A DNA stretch of 64,000 nt from Candidatus Pantoea gossypiicola (GCF_008632075.1 NZ_VWVM01000001.1:310001-374000); one strand, 5' to 3'; shown: positions 18,028 to 25,536, counted from the first letter of the stretch. Translations and numbers: made by a program. Notes: generated by a model from the letters alone, not told the origin.

Positions 18028-18852
18028 ATGAGTTTTAAAGATTCACATATGAAAATAGATGATTCATTTTGTAAACGCATTGCTATAGCCAGAACAGCAC
18101 TAGGGCTGACTCAATCTCAACTTGCCGACATCGTAGGGATCGTACGCAGGCAAATTGCCGCATATGAAGCTGGAGATTCAAAACCAAGAGATAAGGTGCT
18201 GCGAAATTTAGCGGCAGCACTAGGCACATCCACGGAGTGGCTCTCCACTGGAAATGGACGAGGACCTGACGTAAATCACATAAAACGTACCGTAACAGTT
18301 CGAGAAATACCGGTTTTGTCATGGGGCATGGCTATGACTCTCTTAGATAATGATACGTCGCCAGCGCATGGCACTCCTTCAATAAAGGACTACATTCCCG
18401 CACCAAGTATCTCGATTTCTGAAAATGCTTTCGCGATAGAAATTTCAGGTGATTCTATGGCATCTTCTGGTTCAGTCTCATTTCCTGACGGAACAGTAGT
18501 TATATTCGAGCCATATGAGGAAGCTTTTAGCGGAGATTTCGTCTTTTGTAAATTTGACGACGATTTCGCGACATTTAAACAATTGGTACAAGATCAGGGG
18601 CAGAAATTTCTGCGTTCCTTGAATCCAGCATACCCACTAATACCAATTAAAGATGTTGAGATAAAAGGCATAGCTATTCACTCTCAAACATCTCTAAGCA
18701 GGGCGTATCCTATTGACGCAGGTGACCCTGAACTATCAACATGCAAATCATCAACACTTCTGGCGAGTAAAGATTATGATTCACGGCTTAGTTCACTTGA
18801 AGATAAAATTGACCAGATACTAAAGACCATTAACAATAAAAAGCCCGCCTGA
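18028..18852 (+). CDS. Second CI-like repressor (HTH + S24 peptidase fold)
   Basis: 274 residues. HTH at 16-56 (ARTALGLTQSQLADIVG...RRQIAAYEAG). The LexA/S24 domain carries Ser143 in SGDSM and Lys184 in ATFKQL, the usual catalytic pair. At the expected self-cleavage position, however, I read SWGMAM (98-103), where most phage repressors of this type have SWVQAG; the Ala-Gly bond would be Ala102-Met103. It has a C-terminal helical tail (SLEDKIDQILKTI). No clear Shine-Dalgarno precedes the ATG. It faces the arc-ant-rha operon and is separate from the primary cI. Confidence 0.8.
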   Translation: MSFKDSHMKIDDSFCKRIAIARTALGLTQSQLADIVGIVRRQIAAYEAGDSKPRDKVLRNLAAALGTSTEWLSTGNGRGPDVNHIKRTVTVREIPVLSWGMAMTLLDNDTSPAHGTPSIKDYIPAPSISISENAFAIEISGDSMASSGSVSFPDGTVVIFEPYEEAFSGDFVFCKFDDDFATFKQLVQDQGQKFLRSLNPAYPLIPIKDVEIKGIAIHSQTSLSRAYPIDAGDPELSTCKSSTLLASKDYDSRLSSLEDKIDQILKTINNKKPA

Positions 18853-18863
18853 ATCCAGATAGC

Positions 18864-18886
18864 AAAAACCCGGCTCAGTGGCCGGG
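18864..18886 (-). terminator. Terminator of the phd-doc operon
   Basis: On the minus strand CCCGGC-CACTGA-GCCGGG followed by five T, one base downstream of the doc stop. The repressor gene on the other strand ends at 18852, so this hairpin separates two convergent units. Confidence 0.8.
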
Positions 18887-18887
18887 T

Positions 18888-19262
18888 CTACTCCGCTAGC
18901 ATTTGCAATTCCGCCGCTACATCCTGCAGATCATGAATTCCCTGTGCCGCCTCCACTATGAAGTCAGCGAACCCCTCATCTGGCGCGATCGACGAGCCAT
19001 TCATGCCCAGAAAAATCATCGCAGCTGCTACCGAGGTGCGTTTGTTTGCATCGTTGAATCCATGCCCGCGAGCGATGGAAAGCAGTAAGGCTGCAGCCAG
19101 AACAAACAGGTCGTCTTCACTCTCATAGACATGGAGGTTTTCAACCCTTGCCACCATGCCCTCAATAAGACCAATATCCCGGAATCCCGGCAATCCGCCG
19201 TAAGCTTCTAACTGACTGTCATGGATCGCTATGACCTGGTCGACAGTTAAAAAGAAAATCAT
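18888..19262 (-). CDS. doc: Doc toxin (Fic-fold kinase of EF-Tu)
   Basis: 124 residues with the Fic/Doc signature HGFNDANKRT at 67-76 and the Doc N-terminal pattern LTVDQVIAIHDSQLEAYGG. Doc of phage P1 phosphorylates EF-Tu and stops translation. The ATG overlaps the antitoxin stop (ATGA), so synthesis is coupled. A terminator follows directly. Confidence 0.9.
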   Translation of the reverse strand: MIFFLTVDQVIAIHDSQLEAYGGLPGFRDIGLIEGMVARVENLHVYESEDDLFVLAAALLLSIARGHGFNDANKRTSVAAAMIFLGMNGSSIAPDEGFADFIVEAAQGIHDLQDVAAELQMLAE

Positions 19263-19483
19263 TTATCGGCTAGTTCCCTGAAAAGATCCTGATTCTTTGG
19301 CTTACCCATAACGCGAGCAAGTGAAGCCTCAAACTTCGCCTGTTGGAATTCTGCAAATTGCTCAGCGGAGATCACCACAACATCCGGTGCAGAGCGGCGA
19401 GTGATAGTTACCGGCTGTTTCGTCGCAGTCTCAAAGACACTTGCAAGCTTCTGGCGAGCATCGGAGAACGGTATAGTCATCAT
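19259..19483 (-). CDS. phd: Phd-family antitoxin
   Basis: 74 residues from ATG 19483 (MMTIPFSDARQKLASVF), chosen over the longer open frame because AGAGG precedes it and the upstream part covers the operator and promoter. The N-terminal Phd/YefM DNA-binding fold is seen in SDARQKLASVFETATKQPVTITRR and VVISAEQFAEF; the C-terminal tail (LFRELADK) would neutralise Doc. It is expected to repress its own operon through the palindrome at 19515-19534. Confidence 0.9.
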   Translation of the reverse strand: MMTIPFSDARQKLASVFETATKQPVTITRRSAPDVVVISAEQFAEFQQAKFEASLARVMGKPKNQDLFRELADK

Positions 19484-19514
19484 GGGGATTACCTCTGGCA
19501 AGTGAAAATTATAG

Positions 19515-19534
19515 TTTGGATTGTACAATCCAAA
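19515..19534 (-). promoter_or_regulatory. phd-doc operator (perfect 20-bp palindrome) with -10 box
   Basis: TTTGGATTGTACAATCCAAA is a perfect palindrome about 30 bp before the phd start. On the minus strand it is directly followed by TATAAT (19509-19514). The central GTAC core resembles the palindromic operators used by Phd-type antitoxins. Confidence 0.75.
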
Positions 19535-19751
19535 TCTTAAACGGGAGTTTATCACTTGCCAGGTTGCGTGAATACTGTACAGGTAGATCAACCAGCTTAA
19601 AGCATCCGAAGATCGCATTTTCCCTACGCATCAGGACGGGCCTCGTAGCCGAGTCGAAAAACCTGATCATTTGTCAGGATTCTCATTCTAAAACTTAAGC
19701 GTATATTGCCAATGGGTTTTTCCCTTACAGCAAATTTTGAAAAGGATAATC

Positions 19752-19910
19752 ATGAAAAAAATTATGGTAGCTTTGATGGCGATCGCGCTGCTTTCACCTT
19801 CCCTCAGTTTTGCTCGCGGTGGTCACTACTCTGGCGGGCATGGCTCTTCCCACAAGTATGGGAAATACAAAAATGCACGTACGGGCGATCACTACGAAAA
19901 ACGCCATTGA
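19752..19910 (+). CDS. Small secreted Gly/His-rich peptide
   Basis: 52 residues: a signal peptide (MKKIMVALMAIALLSPSLSFA) followed by a 31-residue mature part rich in G, H, S, K and Y (RGGHYSGGHGSSHKYGKY). AAGGA is 6 nt before the ATG, and a strong terminator follows the stop, so this is a self-contained moron. Similar small RGGHY..GGHGSSHK peptides occur in other enterobacterial prophages as far as I recall; function is unknown. Its His-rich tail might bind metal. Confidence 0.7.
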   Translation: MKKIMVALMAIALLSPSLSFARGGHYSGGHGSSHKYGKYKNARTGDHYEKRH

Positions 19911-19919
19911 TGTTGTTAA

Positions 19920-19951
19920 AAACCCGGAGATTAAATTCCGGGTTTATTTTT
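19920..19951 (+). terminator. Terminator of the secreted-peptide moron
   Basis: AAACCCGGA ... TCCGGGTTT stem (19920-19928 with 19937-19945) followed by ATTTTT, 10 nt after the stop codon. Confidence 0.8.
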
Positions 19952-20138
19952 CATTTGATGAGATGTCGGAACGCTCGTCATGGAGCACTATACGAGCAGG
20001 GAAAGCCTGCCTGTTTTGACCTGCAAAGATTCGGAGATTGCCATTTGGCCAGTAACCGGCTGACTGACCATCTAGCGTCTGAAGTGAGATGCCGTCATCT
20101 TTGAGAAAGATAATCAGCGTTTCGCTTAAGTTCATCAT
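19944..20138 (-). CDS. Small phage protein, unknown
   Basis: 64 residues from ATG 20138 (MMNLSETLIIFLKDDG), with GAGG upstream. The core ISLQTLDGQSAGYWPNGNLRIFAG is ordered and polar, with no membrane segment. It is convergent with the secreted-peptide gene and divergent from the HEPN gene, whose start is only 20 bp away. Confidence 0.55.
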   Translation of the reverse strand: MMNLSETLIIFLKDDGISLQTLDGQSAGYWPNGNLRIFAGQNRQAFPARIVLHDERSDISSNEK

Positions 20139-20158
20139 ACAAACCTCACGGAGAAAAA

Positions 20159-20782
20159 ATGGACGCACGTGTATTTATGGAATATTACACTGCCATTGAT
20201 GTTAATGACCTGCTTTTAAAAGCAGCAACTATTGATGATGATGTAGGAACCACTCTAAGACTACACCTTATTAGCGAGCGCCTCATCGAGTCATGGATTT
20301 GTGCATGCTGCAATAACGCCGGATTATTCGGGCAGGATAAGAATCGCGTTCTGGTTGAATGCAGTGCAAAAATTGAGATGGCTATAAATCTTGGGCTTCC
20401 TGAGCACTTAGGGAAGGCTTTCAAGGTTCTTAATTCTTTACGAAACGACATTGCTCACAACCCCATTAAGAATTCGATTCCAGACTCTCGCATACAAAGC
20501 TTTGCTGAAAAGACTGATAATCACATCAGGCTTTCATCAGATGTGACGCTTTCAAAGCGATATGTGACCGTTAACAGCCCAGATGGCAATGAGGTCGCAA
20601 CGGTTACTATGGCCTCTGATAGCTCACAAAACAGGCTAAAACTCTGTCTTATTTTTAGCGTGCTAATGCAAGAGATGATGAAATTCGTTGCAAGCAAGCA
20701 CGATAAGCAGTGGGATAATGATTTCTCCCAACATCAATATTCATTCACTACAAATACAACTGACAGTACTAAGCCCACCTGA
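20159..20782 (+). CDS. HEPN-domain protein, probable RNase / defence moron
   Basis: 207 residues, mostly helical. R95-N-D-I-A-H100 is the R-N-x3-H motif of HEPN nucleases, within LNSLRNDIAHNP; preceding helices (LHLISERLIESWICACC, KIEMAINLGLPEHLGKAF) fit the HEPN four-helix bundle. HEPN proteins are frequent in abortive-infection and toxin systems. The gene has its own GGAG and ATG, is on the opposite strand from the late genes and converges on the tail-tube gene. I see no antitoxin partner, unless the small divergent gene at 19944-20138 plays that role. Confidence 0.7.
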   Translation: MDARVFMEYYTAIDVNDLLLKAATIDDDVGTTLRLHLISERLIESWICACCNNAGLFGQDKNRVLVECSAKIEMAINLGLPEHLGKAFKVLNSLRNDIAHNPIKNSIPDSRIQSFAEKTDNHIRLSSDVTLSKRYVTVNSPDGNEVATVTMASDSSQNRLKLCLIFSVLMQEMMKFVASKHDKQWDNDFSQHQYSFTTNTTDSTKPT

Positions 20783-20889
20783 GTGGGCCAGTAATAAGCA
20801 CTGATCATCTGTGAGGATTCCGCAGATTGATTGTCAGGCAGAGCTGGTCACGTTGAAATTTGCATTTGTCCGACCAGGAACTATCGGCC

Positions 20890-21345
20890 TCAGCTACCCG
20901 GATCATCCACTCCCCAGGTCAGGTTGTTCTGCTTACCCTTCACGGTAATCTGAATCACCTCACTGGCTGGTGCCGTGATTTCATTCATCTGCCAGCCAGA
21001 AAGCGCCATAATCATTGTGGCGGTTCGCCCGTTCGGCAGCTTGACATAGAATTGTACGGTCTGACGCTGCTGAGCAGCATTCAGAAATGCCGTAAAACTC
21101 TGGTTGGTCGGATCGTCGATAAAACCCAGTGACTTTTCCGGGCCTTCAGGCAGGTCGGACAGAAACTGTTTCTGGGTGTCGATCAGGGTGGTGCAGTCTA
21201 CGAATGAACCTGTAGCACCGGTAGCACCCAGCGCTTTACAGTTAATCAGCGCCTGCATTTCATCGACGGTATCGCCTGATTTACCCCACTTAACCACCGT
21301 TCCTGCCGGAAGCATGGCGTATTCGGGTGAAGTTTTGTCTGTCAT
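20890..21345 (-). CDS. Major tail tube protein
   Basis: 151 residues (AMLPAGTVVKWGKSGDTVDEMQALINC, DPTNQSFTAFLNAAQQRQTVQFYVKLP, GWQMNEITAPASEVIQITVKGK), the beta-rich tube protein type of HK97/lambda-like siphoviruses. It follows the tail completion genes. The next tail gene, the chaperone, is 6 kb away because of the inserted cargo block. Confidence 0.85.
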   Translation of the reverse strand: MTDKTSPEYAMLPAGTVVKWGKSGDTVDEMQALINCKALGATGATGSFVDCTTLIDTQKQFLSDLPEGPEKSLGFIDDPTNQSFTAFLNAAQQRQTVQFYVKLPNGRTATMIMALSGWQMNEITAPASEVIQITVKGKQNNLTWGVDDPGS

Positions 21346-21360
21346 AGGTTATTACCTCAG

Positions 21361-21771
21361 TTAACGATTGTTCTGTATGCCCTCGCGGATTTGTACCGTA
21401 AGGATTCGCAAAATTTTTGCAGTGTTATATTCCAGCGCCGGACGCATAAAGGGCCGGGCAACCTGTTTAGAGGTGCCATATTCCTGCGCAAGCGCTTTCT
21501 GGGTGTGTTCTCGGGAGGGGCCAACACGGATAGTAACGACGGTGTTCCAGCGCTTATTTTTCATCCGGTTGCGGGAAGATACTTTTATGCTGTCGCGCAT
21601 GTGCGGGCCGGAGCTTTCCTTGTCGTAACCTGCATGCCGGCGCATATCCTCACTGACTATCTGCATAGCCTCTTTACCGGCTTCAGCCAGCACTTTAACC
21701 GCTACTTTTTCGCCGAGCGCTTCAAGCTGCTTTTCCAGCTCAGTAAGACCTTTCACTTCCATACGGATCAT
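21361..21771 (-). CDS. HK97 gp10-like tail completion protein
   Basis: 136 residues: MEVKGLTELEKQLEALGEKVAVKVLAEAGKEAMQIV is the hallmark start of the HK97-gp10 family, with the conserved C-terminal ARPFMRPALEYN. It acts at the head-tail junction or tail terminator. It overlaps the preceding gene by 4 nt. Confidence 0.9.
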   Translation of the reverse strand: MIRMEVKGLTELEKQLEALGEKVAVKVLAEAGKEAMQIVSEDMRRHAGYDKESSGPHMRDSIKVSSRNRMKNKRWNTVVTIRVGPSREHTQKALAQEYGTSKQVARPFMRPALEYNTAKILRILTVQIREGIQNNR

Positions 21772-22157
21772 GTTGTGTCCTCGAAAAAATACAGCGTGAA
21801 GTCCCTGACCAGGCGGTACTGAATGCTTTTGCTGGTCAGTGTCGCTCTGTCCTGAACAATATTTCCTCTTTCCACATACTGAACCGGGTAACCGCCGATA
21901 TAGCCATGCCGGATATCACGCCAGGCCGACCAGATTTTCCTTTCCAGAAGCACCAGATCGGTGTACTGGTCGATTCGATACATGGATATCTGGAAGCGCC
22001 CGGCGATTAAGCCGGTGCGTACCAGGCCGTCTTCTACCTCTGGATCAGATATGCGCTGGAAAGTAATGCCCTCCTGCAGCTCATCCGGTAATAGCAGCGG
22101 ATAAACCGGCATGCCGCTGATGGCTTCCAGTTCAGATTTGATAGCGGCTTCAATCAT
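21768..22157 (-). CDS. DUF3168-type tail terminator/completion protein
   Basis: 129 residues from ATG 22157 (MIEAAIKSELEAISG), preferred over an earlier in-frame start because AGGGA precedes it and it overlaps the upstream stop by 8 nt. VYPLLLPDELQEGITFQRIS and the central YTDLVLLERKIWSA are typical of the DUF3168/gpU-like tail completion family. Confidence 0.8.
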   Translation of the reverse strand: MIEAAIKSELEAISGMPVYPLLLPDELQEGITFQRISDPEVEDGLVRTGLIAGRFQISMYRIDQYTDLVLLERKIWSAWRDIRHGYIGGYPVQYVERGNIVQDRATLTSKSIQYRLVRDFTLYFFEDTT

Positions 22158-22482
22158 GGCGCACGTCCCTTTCTGCTTTGATCTCAACGCGATCAGGTTG
22201 AGTGCGGTCTACAGCAACAACCGTGAACGTGGCGTCTTTCCAGCAAATTTTCCAGTCGATCTGGACGTCGGCACGTGGGCGCAGCGTAAACAGCCATGTC
22301 TCAACGACCTGGGCCTGATCCAGCGTGCGAATTTTTCTGTTAGATTTGACGTCAGCCTTTGCCCAGACAGTGGCCACATCGATGAGCTTTTCGCTCAGGA
22401 CCTCACCAAGGGGACCGCGTGTAGTATCACGACGCTGCAGCGTTACACGCTTGCTGAGTTCACCTGCGAGAATGGAAGACAT
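22150..22482 (-). CDS. Head closure / head-tail adaptor protein
   Basis: 110 residues (LSKRVTLQRRDTTRGPLGEVLSEKL, VWAKADV, RADVQIDWKICWKDATFTVVAVDR), the SPP1 gp16/HK97 gp7-type head closure fold. It lies between the connector and the tail completion genes in the standard order. Confidence 0.85.
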   Translation of the reverse strand: MSSILAGELSKRVTLQRRDTTRGPLGEVLSEKLIDVATVWAKADVKSNRKIRTLDQAQVVETWLFTLRPRADVQIDWKICWKDATFTVVAVDRTQPDRVEIKAERDVRHD

Positions 22483-22490
22483 AAATCACC

Positions 22491-22817
22491 TCAGATAATG
22501 GTTGGTCGCCGCAGATCATAAATCAGCATCGTCACTGACAATGGCAACTCCCCCTGCATCAGCTTATCGGCATCTTCGCCGTTCCGGTTGCGATCGAGAT
22601 AACCGAGCAGGACCAGTAACGCGGTCTGAACTCTCACCAGTGGCTCACCATCAACGAGAGCACCCTTGTCATTCACAACCAATTCACGACTGCCCTGTAT
22701 ATAAGAAAGCAGCGCCGCACTACCTGCCTGTATTTTCAGAGTCAGATCGGTGTCGCCCGCATCTTCATCGATCCTCAGATGCTCTTTTGCCTGATCCAGG
22801 GTGACAAGCTCAATCAT
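22491..22817 (-). CDS. HK97 gp6-like head-tail connector
   Basis: 108 residues: VTLDQAKEHLRIDEDAGDTDLTLKIQAGSAALLSYI is the conserved start of the gp6/gp15 connector family, followed by ALLVLLGYLDRNR and the C-terminal LIYDLRRP. It forms the ring below the portal. Confidence 0.9.
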   Translation of the reverse strand: MIELVTLDQAKEHLRIDEDAGDTDLTLKIQAGSAALLSYIQGSRELVVNDKGALVDGEPLVRVQTALLVLLGYLDRNRNGEDADKLMQGELPLSVTMLIYDLRRPTII

Positions 22818-24022
22818 GTTTTATCTCTCCCGTCCCGTCCCCGCTTAGCGGCCAGCGTCCAACCTGTCGAGCCGGTTTCTCCGGGCTTATCCTGAGTTTT
22901 AGTGTCGCAGTGCCACAACGATCCACCCCAGGTGACCGTATCGCCCGGCAGGTATTCGGTATCGGCTTTGAAAACCCCGCGATAGAGCATGACTGGCACG
23001 TTGAAAGTCTTATTCTCATACTGACCGCTGGCACGATTGACGATGACGTTAAAACAACGCCGCTCATTGAGTGAAACATCTACATCGGACACACCGTCAA
23101 CCACGCACTCCCATCCACGCATACCAAACGTTTTTTCATACGCTCGCCACAGACCACCATTGTGGGTAGCCCATGTCCCACGCGGATAGCTTTTGCTTTC
23201 ATCAATGCCAGGTAGCAGCTCCAGCGACAGCGCATCACGACCGTCCTGGGGTACCGGCAGGCTCGCCACCGCTTCACTAACCGCCTGCTTCAGCGCATCA
23301 GGATCGTAGTCTTTACCGTCGCGGGGTGCCGGAATGTCAGCAACAGCTATGCTTACCAGCTCTTCAAGCATGGGCCGCACGTCATCAACGGTGACGCTGG
23401 TGCCGTCCCTGGGTGCCGGCAGGCTTGCCACCGCTTCACTGACCGCCTGCTTCAGCACGTCCGGATCGTAGTCTTTACCGTCGCGGGGTGCCGGAATGTC
23501 AGCAACAGCTATGCTTACCAGCTCTTCAAGCATGGGCCGCACGTCATCAACGGTGACGCTGGTGCCGTCCCTGGGTGCCGGCAGGCTTGCCACCGCTTCA
23601 CTGACCGCCTGCTTCAGCACGTCCGGATCGTAGTCTTTACCGTCGCGGGGTGCCGGAATGTCAGCAACAGCTATGCTTACCAGCTCTTCAAGCATGGGCC
23701 GCACGTCATCAATGGTGACGCTGGTACCATCCTGCGGCCGGGGTAGCGCCGCAATAGCCTCGCCAACCATTGCTGCGACATCAGGCAAAGGTGGAGGCTC
23801 GGGTGGGGTGATCGCCGATAAAGCAGATGCTACGAGCGGCGCGAAGTCCGGTTCAGGCGCGTCTTTGAGTGACTGAATATCATTTGCCAGTTGACGAAGG
23901 CACTGTTCAGTCGCGCCTTTGTGCTCCTGTAGTCGCTCTTCAAAATCATTGCGCATTTCGCGGAGTACCAGGCCAAATTCCTCTCCCAGCGCTTTTATCA
24001 GAGAAAGTTCCCGTTCGTTCAT
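22814..24022 (-). CDS. Head-associated repeat protein with carbohydrate-binding-like C-terminus
   Basis: 402 residues between portal and connector. Residues 1-97 are helical and then Pro-rich. Residues 98-259 are three 54-residue repeats (DGTSVT[V/I]DDVRPMLEELV ... DYDPDVLKQAVSEAVASLP). The C-terminal 100 residues have two copies of a pattern YxRGTW..HNGGLW / YLPGDTVTWGGSLWHC that recalls type-3 chitin/cellulose-binding modules (CBM5/12). The build suggests a fibre or spike attached at the head or neck that binds polysaccharide. It overlaps both neighbours by 4 nt. Confidence 0.65.
   Translation of the reverse strand: MNERELSLIKALGEEFGLVLREMRNDFEERLQEHKGATEQCLRQLANDIQSLKDAPEPDFAPLVASALSAITPPEPPPLPDVAAMVGEAIAALPRPQDGTSVTIDDVRPMLEELVSIAVADIPAPRDGKDYDPDVLKQAVSEAVASLPAPRDGTSVTVDDVRPMLEELVSIAVADIPAPRDGKDYDPDVLKQAVSEAVASLPAPRDGTSVTVDDVRPMLEELVSIAVADIPAPRDGKDYDPDALKQAVSEAVASLPVPQDGRDALSLELLPGIDESKSYPRGTWATHNGGLWRAYEKTFGMRGWECVVDGVSDVDVSLNERRCFNVIVNRASGQYENKTFNVPVMLYRGVFKADTEYLPGDTVTWGGSLWHCDTKTQDKPGETGSTGWTLAAKRGRDGRDKT
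23246..23731 (-). repeat. Three tandem 162-bp coding repeats
   Basis: Direct repeats of exactly 162 bp (54 codons) within the head-associated gene; equivalent points fall at 23341, 23503 and 23665. The copies are nearly identical at the DNA level, with a few substitutions at the outer edges, which points to recent duplication and a copy number that could vary. Confidence 0.9.
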
Positions 24023-25362
24023 TTTTTGAGTAGCCCCCTGAGCATTGACCGGGTAGCAGCAGTTTCGACGGCTGACAGGGCTTTATCCTGGCTGGCCTCC
24101 GGTGCTGGCGGTGAGTCTGCATTCTTACTGCCGAAGGGATTGTCCGACGCGTCGCGCCGTGCCAGCGCCTCGAGGCTGTAGTTTTGCTGCTGAAGATAGA
24201 GTGAGTCGCCACCGGGCACCGCAGGAAGATTCTCACTGCGCCGGGCCTCGTTGGGCGTAAGAATAGTGTTTTTAACACCTTCACCCAGCGTTTTAAGGCG
24301 GCGTTCGCTATCCATACGCAGCAGCGCGTTAACGTCAAATTCCGTGCTGCTATTACCTTCAAGCTCAAAAGCCTCATCCAGGAGTATTTCAATTGACTCA
24401 ATCAGCGTCTGAAGACACTGTGAGTAATACTGCTGTTCCTGAGCCTCGATGTTGTCGCCAGAAGGCATGGCACCGATCCCAATCTTGTAGGCCGGGACAT
24501 GAAACGTGGAGCAGACGATCTGCGCCGTCATGCTGAGTTGTTCAACGGTCTGGGAATCCACAGCCGACACTGCAGCCGGATTATATTTTGCACCGTTACT
24601 CAGTACGGCGGTTTTGCCAGCATTCTCACCTGAATAGCCACTATCCCAGCTGGCTTTAATTAGCTTCGCGTTTTCTTCACTCAGCGATCCCGGCACCTCA
24701 ATAACACCACCCGGCCGGCTGCCATTGCGAAAGAAATGAGCGGAATTCTCCTGAATATGGTGCCCCTGCGTTGCAGCAAGTCCCGCTGCATATATCGGGG
24801 ATAGTCCGATGAGCGGATGAAACAGACAGTTAAACCGGTCGTGAATGATTTCTCTGGCCGGTACGGTTATCGTCGTTTCAACGCCGGTCATATTGTCCGG
24901 GCTGATTTGGTAAAAGACCGATCCATCATCGGCGACCAGCGGCGTAACTTTGTGCCAGTCCAGCAGCCGCAGTTCGGTAATGTCGCCGCGGCTGTTACGG
25001 ATTTTCAGGGCGATAGTATTGCCATGACAGAGCTTGGAATTGATCCAGTGTTCAAAAAACTGTATGCGGTTCTGAAAAGCATTAGGCCTTTTGCAGAGAG
25101 CAGCCGTTTTGCCTGTGGTGAGCTCTTTTTTAACGCCCTGTGAATCGCTCTGCATTAAACGAAGGGGCATTTTGGATATATCGCTGGCTATAAGAGAAAT
25201 GCAGGAAAATACCGCGTAAAACGACAGTACGGTGTCCTGATTAATCTCAAGGTTTCGCTGCCATGCACCGGCAAAGGGCTCATGAACGAAGCCAAACAAC
25301 GGTGTCCACCCACGGCTAACTGGCTGTTGCATCGCCTGCTTTTTTCTGAAGGGATTCCACAT
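24019..25362 (-). CDS. Portal protein (HK97 gp3 family)
   Basis: 447 residues: NPFRKKQ start, FYAVFSCISLIASDISKMPLRL, HGNTIALKIRNSRGDITEL, PDNMTGVETTITVPAREIIHDR, GLSPIYAAGLAATQGHHIQENS are typical of the HK97 portal. The dodecameric portal is the DNA channel and the head-tail vertex. It starts one base inside the stop of a 55-residue gene and overlaps the next by 4 nt. Confidence 0.95.
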   Translation of the reverse strand: MWNPFRKKQAMQQPVSRGWTPLFGFVHEPFAGAWQRNLEINQDTVLSFYAVFSCISLIASDISKMPLRLMQSDSQGVKKELTTGKTAALCKRPNAFQNRIQFFEHWINSKLCHGNTIALKIRNSRGDITELRLLDWHKVTPLVADDGSVFYQISPDNMTGVETTITVPAREIIHDRFNCLFHPLIGLSPIYAAGLAATQGHHIQENSAHFFRNGSRPGGVIEVPGSLSEENAKLIKASWDSGYSGENAGKTAVLSNGAKYNPAAVSAVDSQTVEQLSMTAQIVCSTFHVPAYKIGIGAMPSGDNIEAQEQQYYSQCLQTLIESIEILLDEAFELEGNSSTEFDVNALLRMDSERRLKTLGEGVKNTILTPNEARRSENLPAVPGGDSLYLQQQNYSLEALARRDASDNPFGSKNADSPPAPEASQDKALSAVETAATRSMLRGLLKK

Positions 25363-25529
25363 CAGCTCCCCTCCGAATCAGTCTTTTTTTTCCTGATGCC
25401 GGGTCGTTTTCCGGTCACATACTCGGCCTTACCGAGCAGAACAAGTACCCTGGCGCACTGGTCATCCACAAATTTCACCTCCCCTGAACGGGAATCATGG
25501 GTATGCTGCAGATATCTGATCCTGACCAT
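25362..25529 (-). CDS. 55-residue head protein of unknown function
   Basis: Small gene between the protease-capsid fusion and portal: MVRIRYLQHTHDSRSGEVKF ... ending KKKTDSEGS. Its TGA shares a base with the portal ATG (TGATG), so it is translationally coupled, which supports it being real. Beta-like N-terminus and a basic C-terminus. Role unknown; perhaps head completion. Confidence 0.6.
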   Translation of the reverse strand: MVRIRYLQHTHDSRSGEVKFVDDQCARVLVLLGKAEYVTGKRPGIRKKKTDSEGS

Positions 25530-25536
25530 GAGTTAC

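Noticed and set aside
19752..19910. Secreted Gly/His-rich peptide as an HxsA-type substrate of the hxs system
   Set aside because: No regular HXS triads, on a different element 39 kb away, and no maturase next to it.
23246..23731. The 162-bp direct repeats as a CRISPR or iteron array
   Set aside because: They are exact multiples of three, in frame and inside an open gene, so they are protein repeats.
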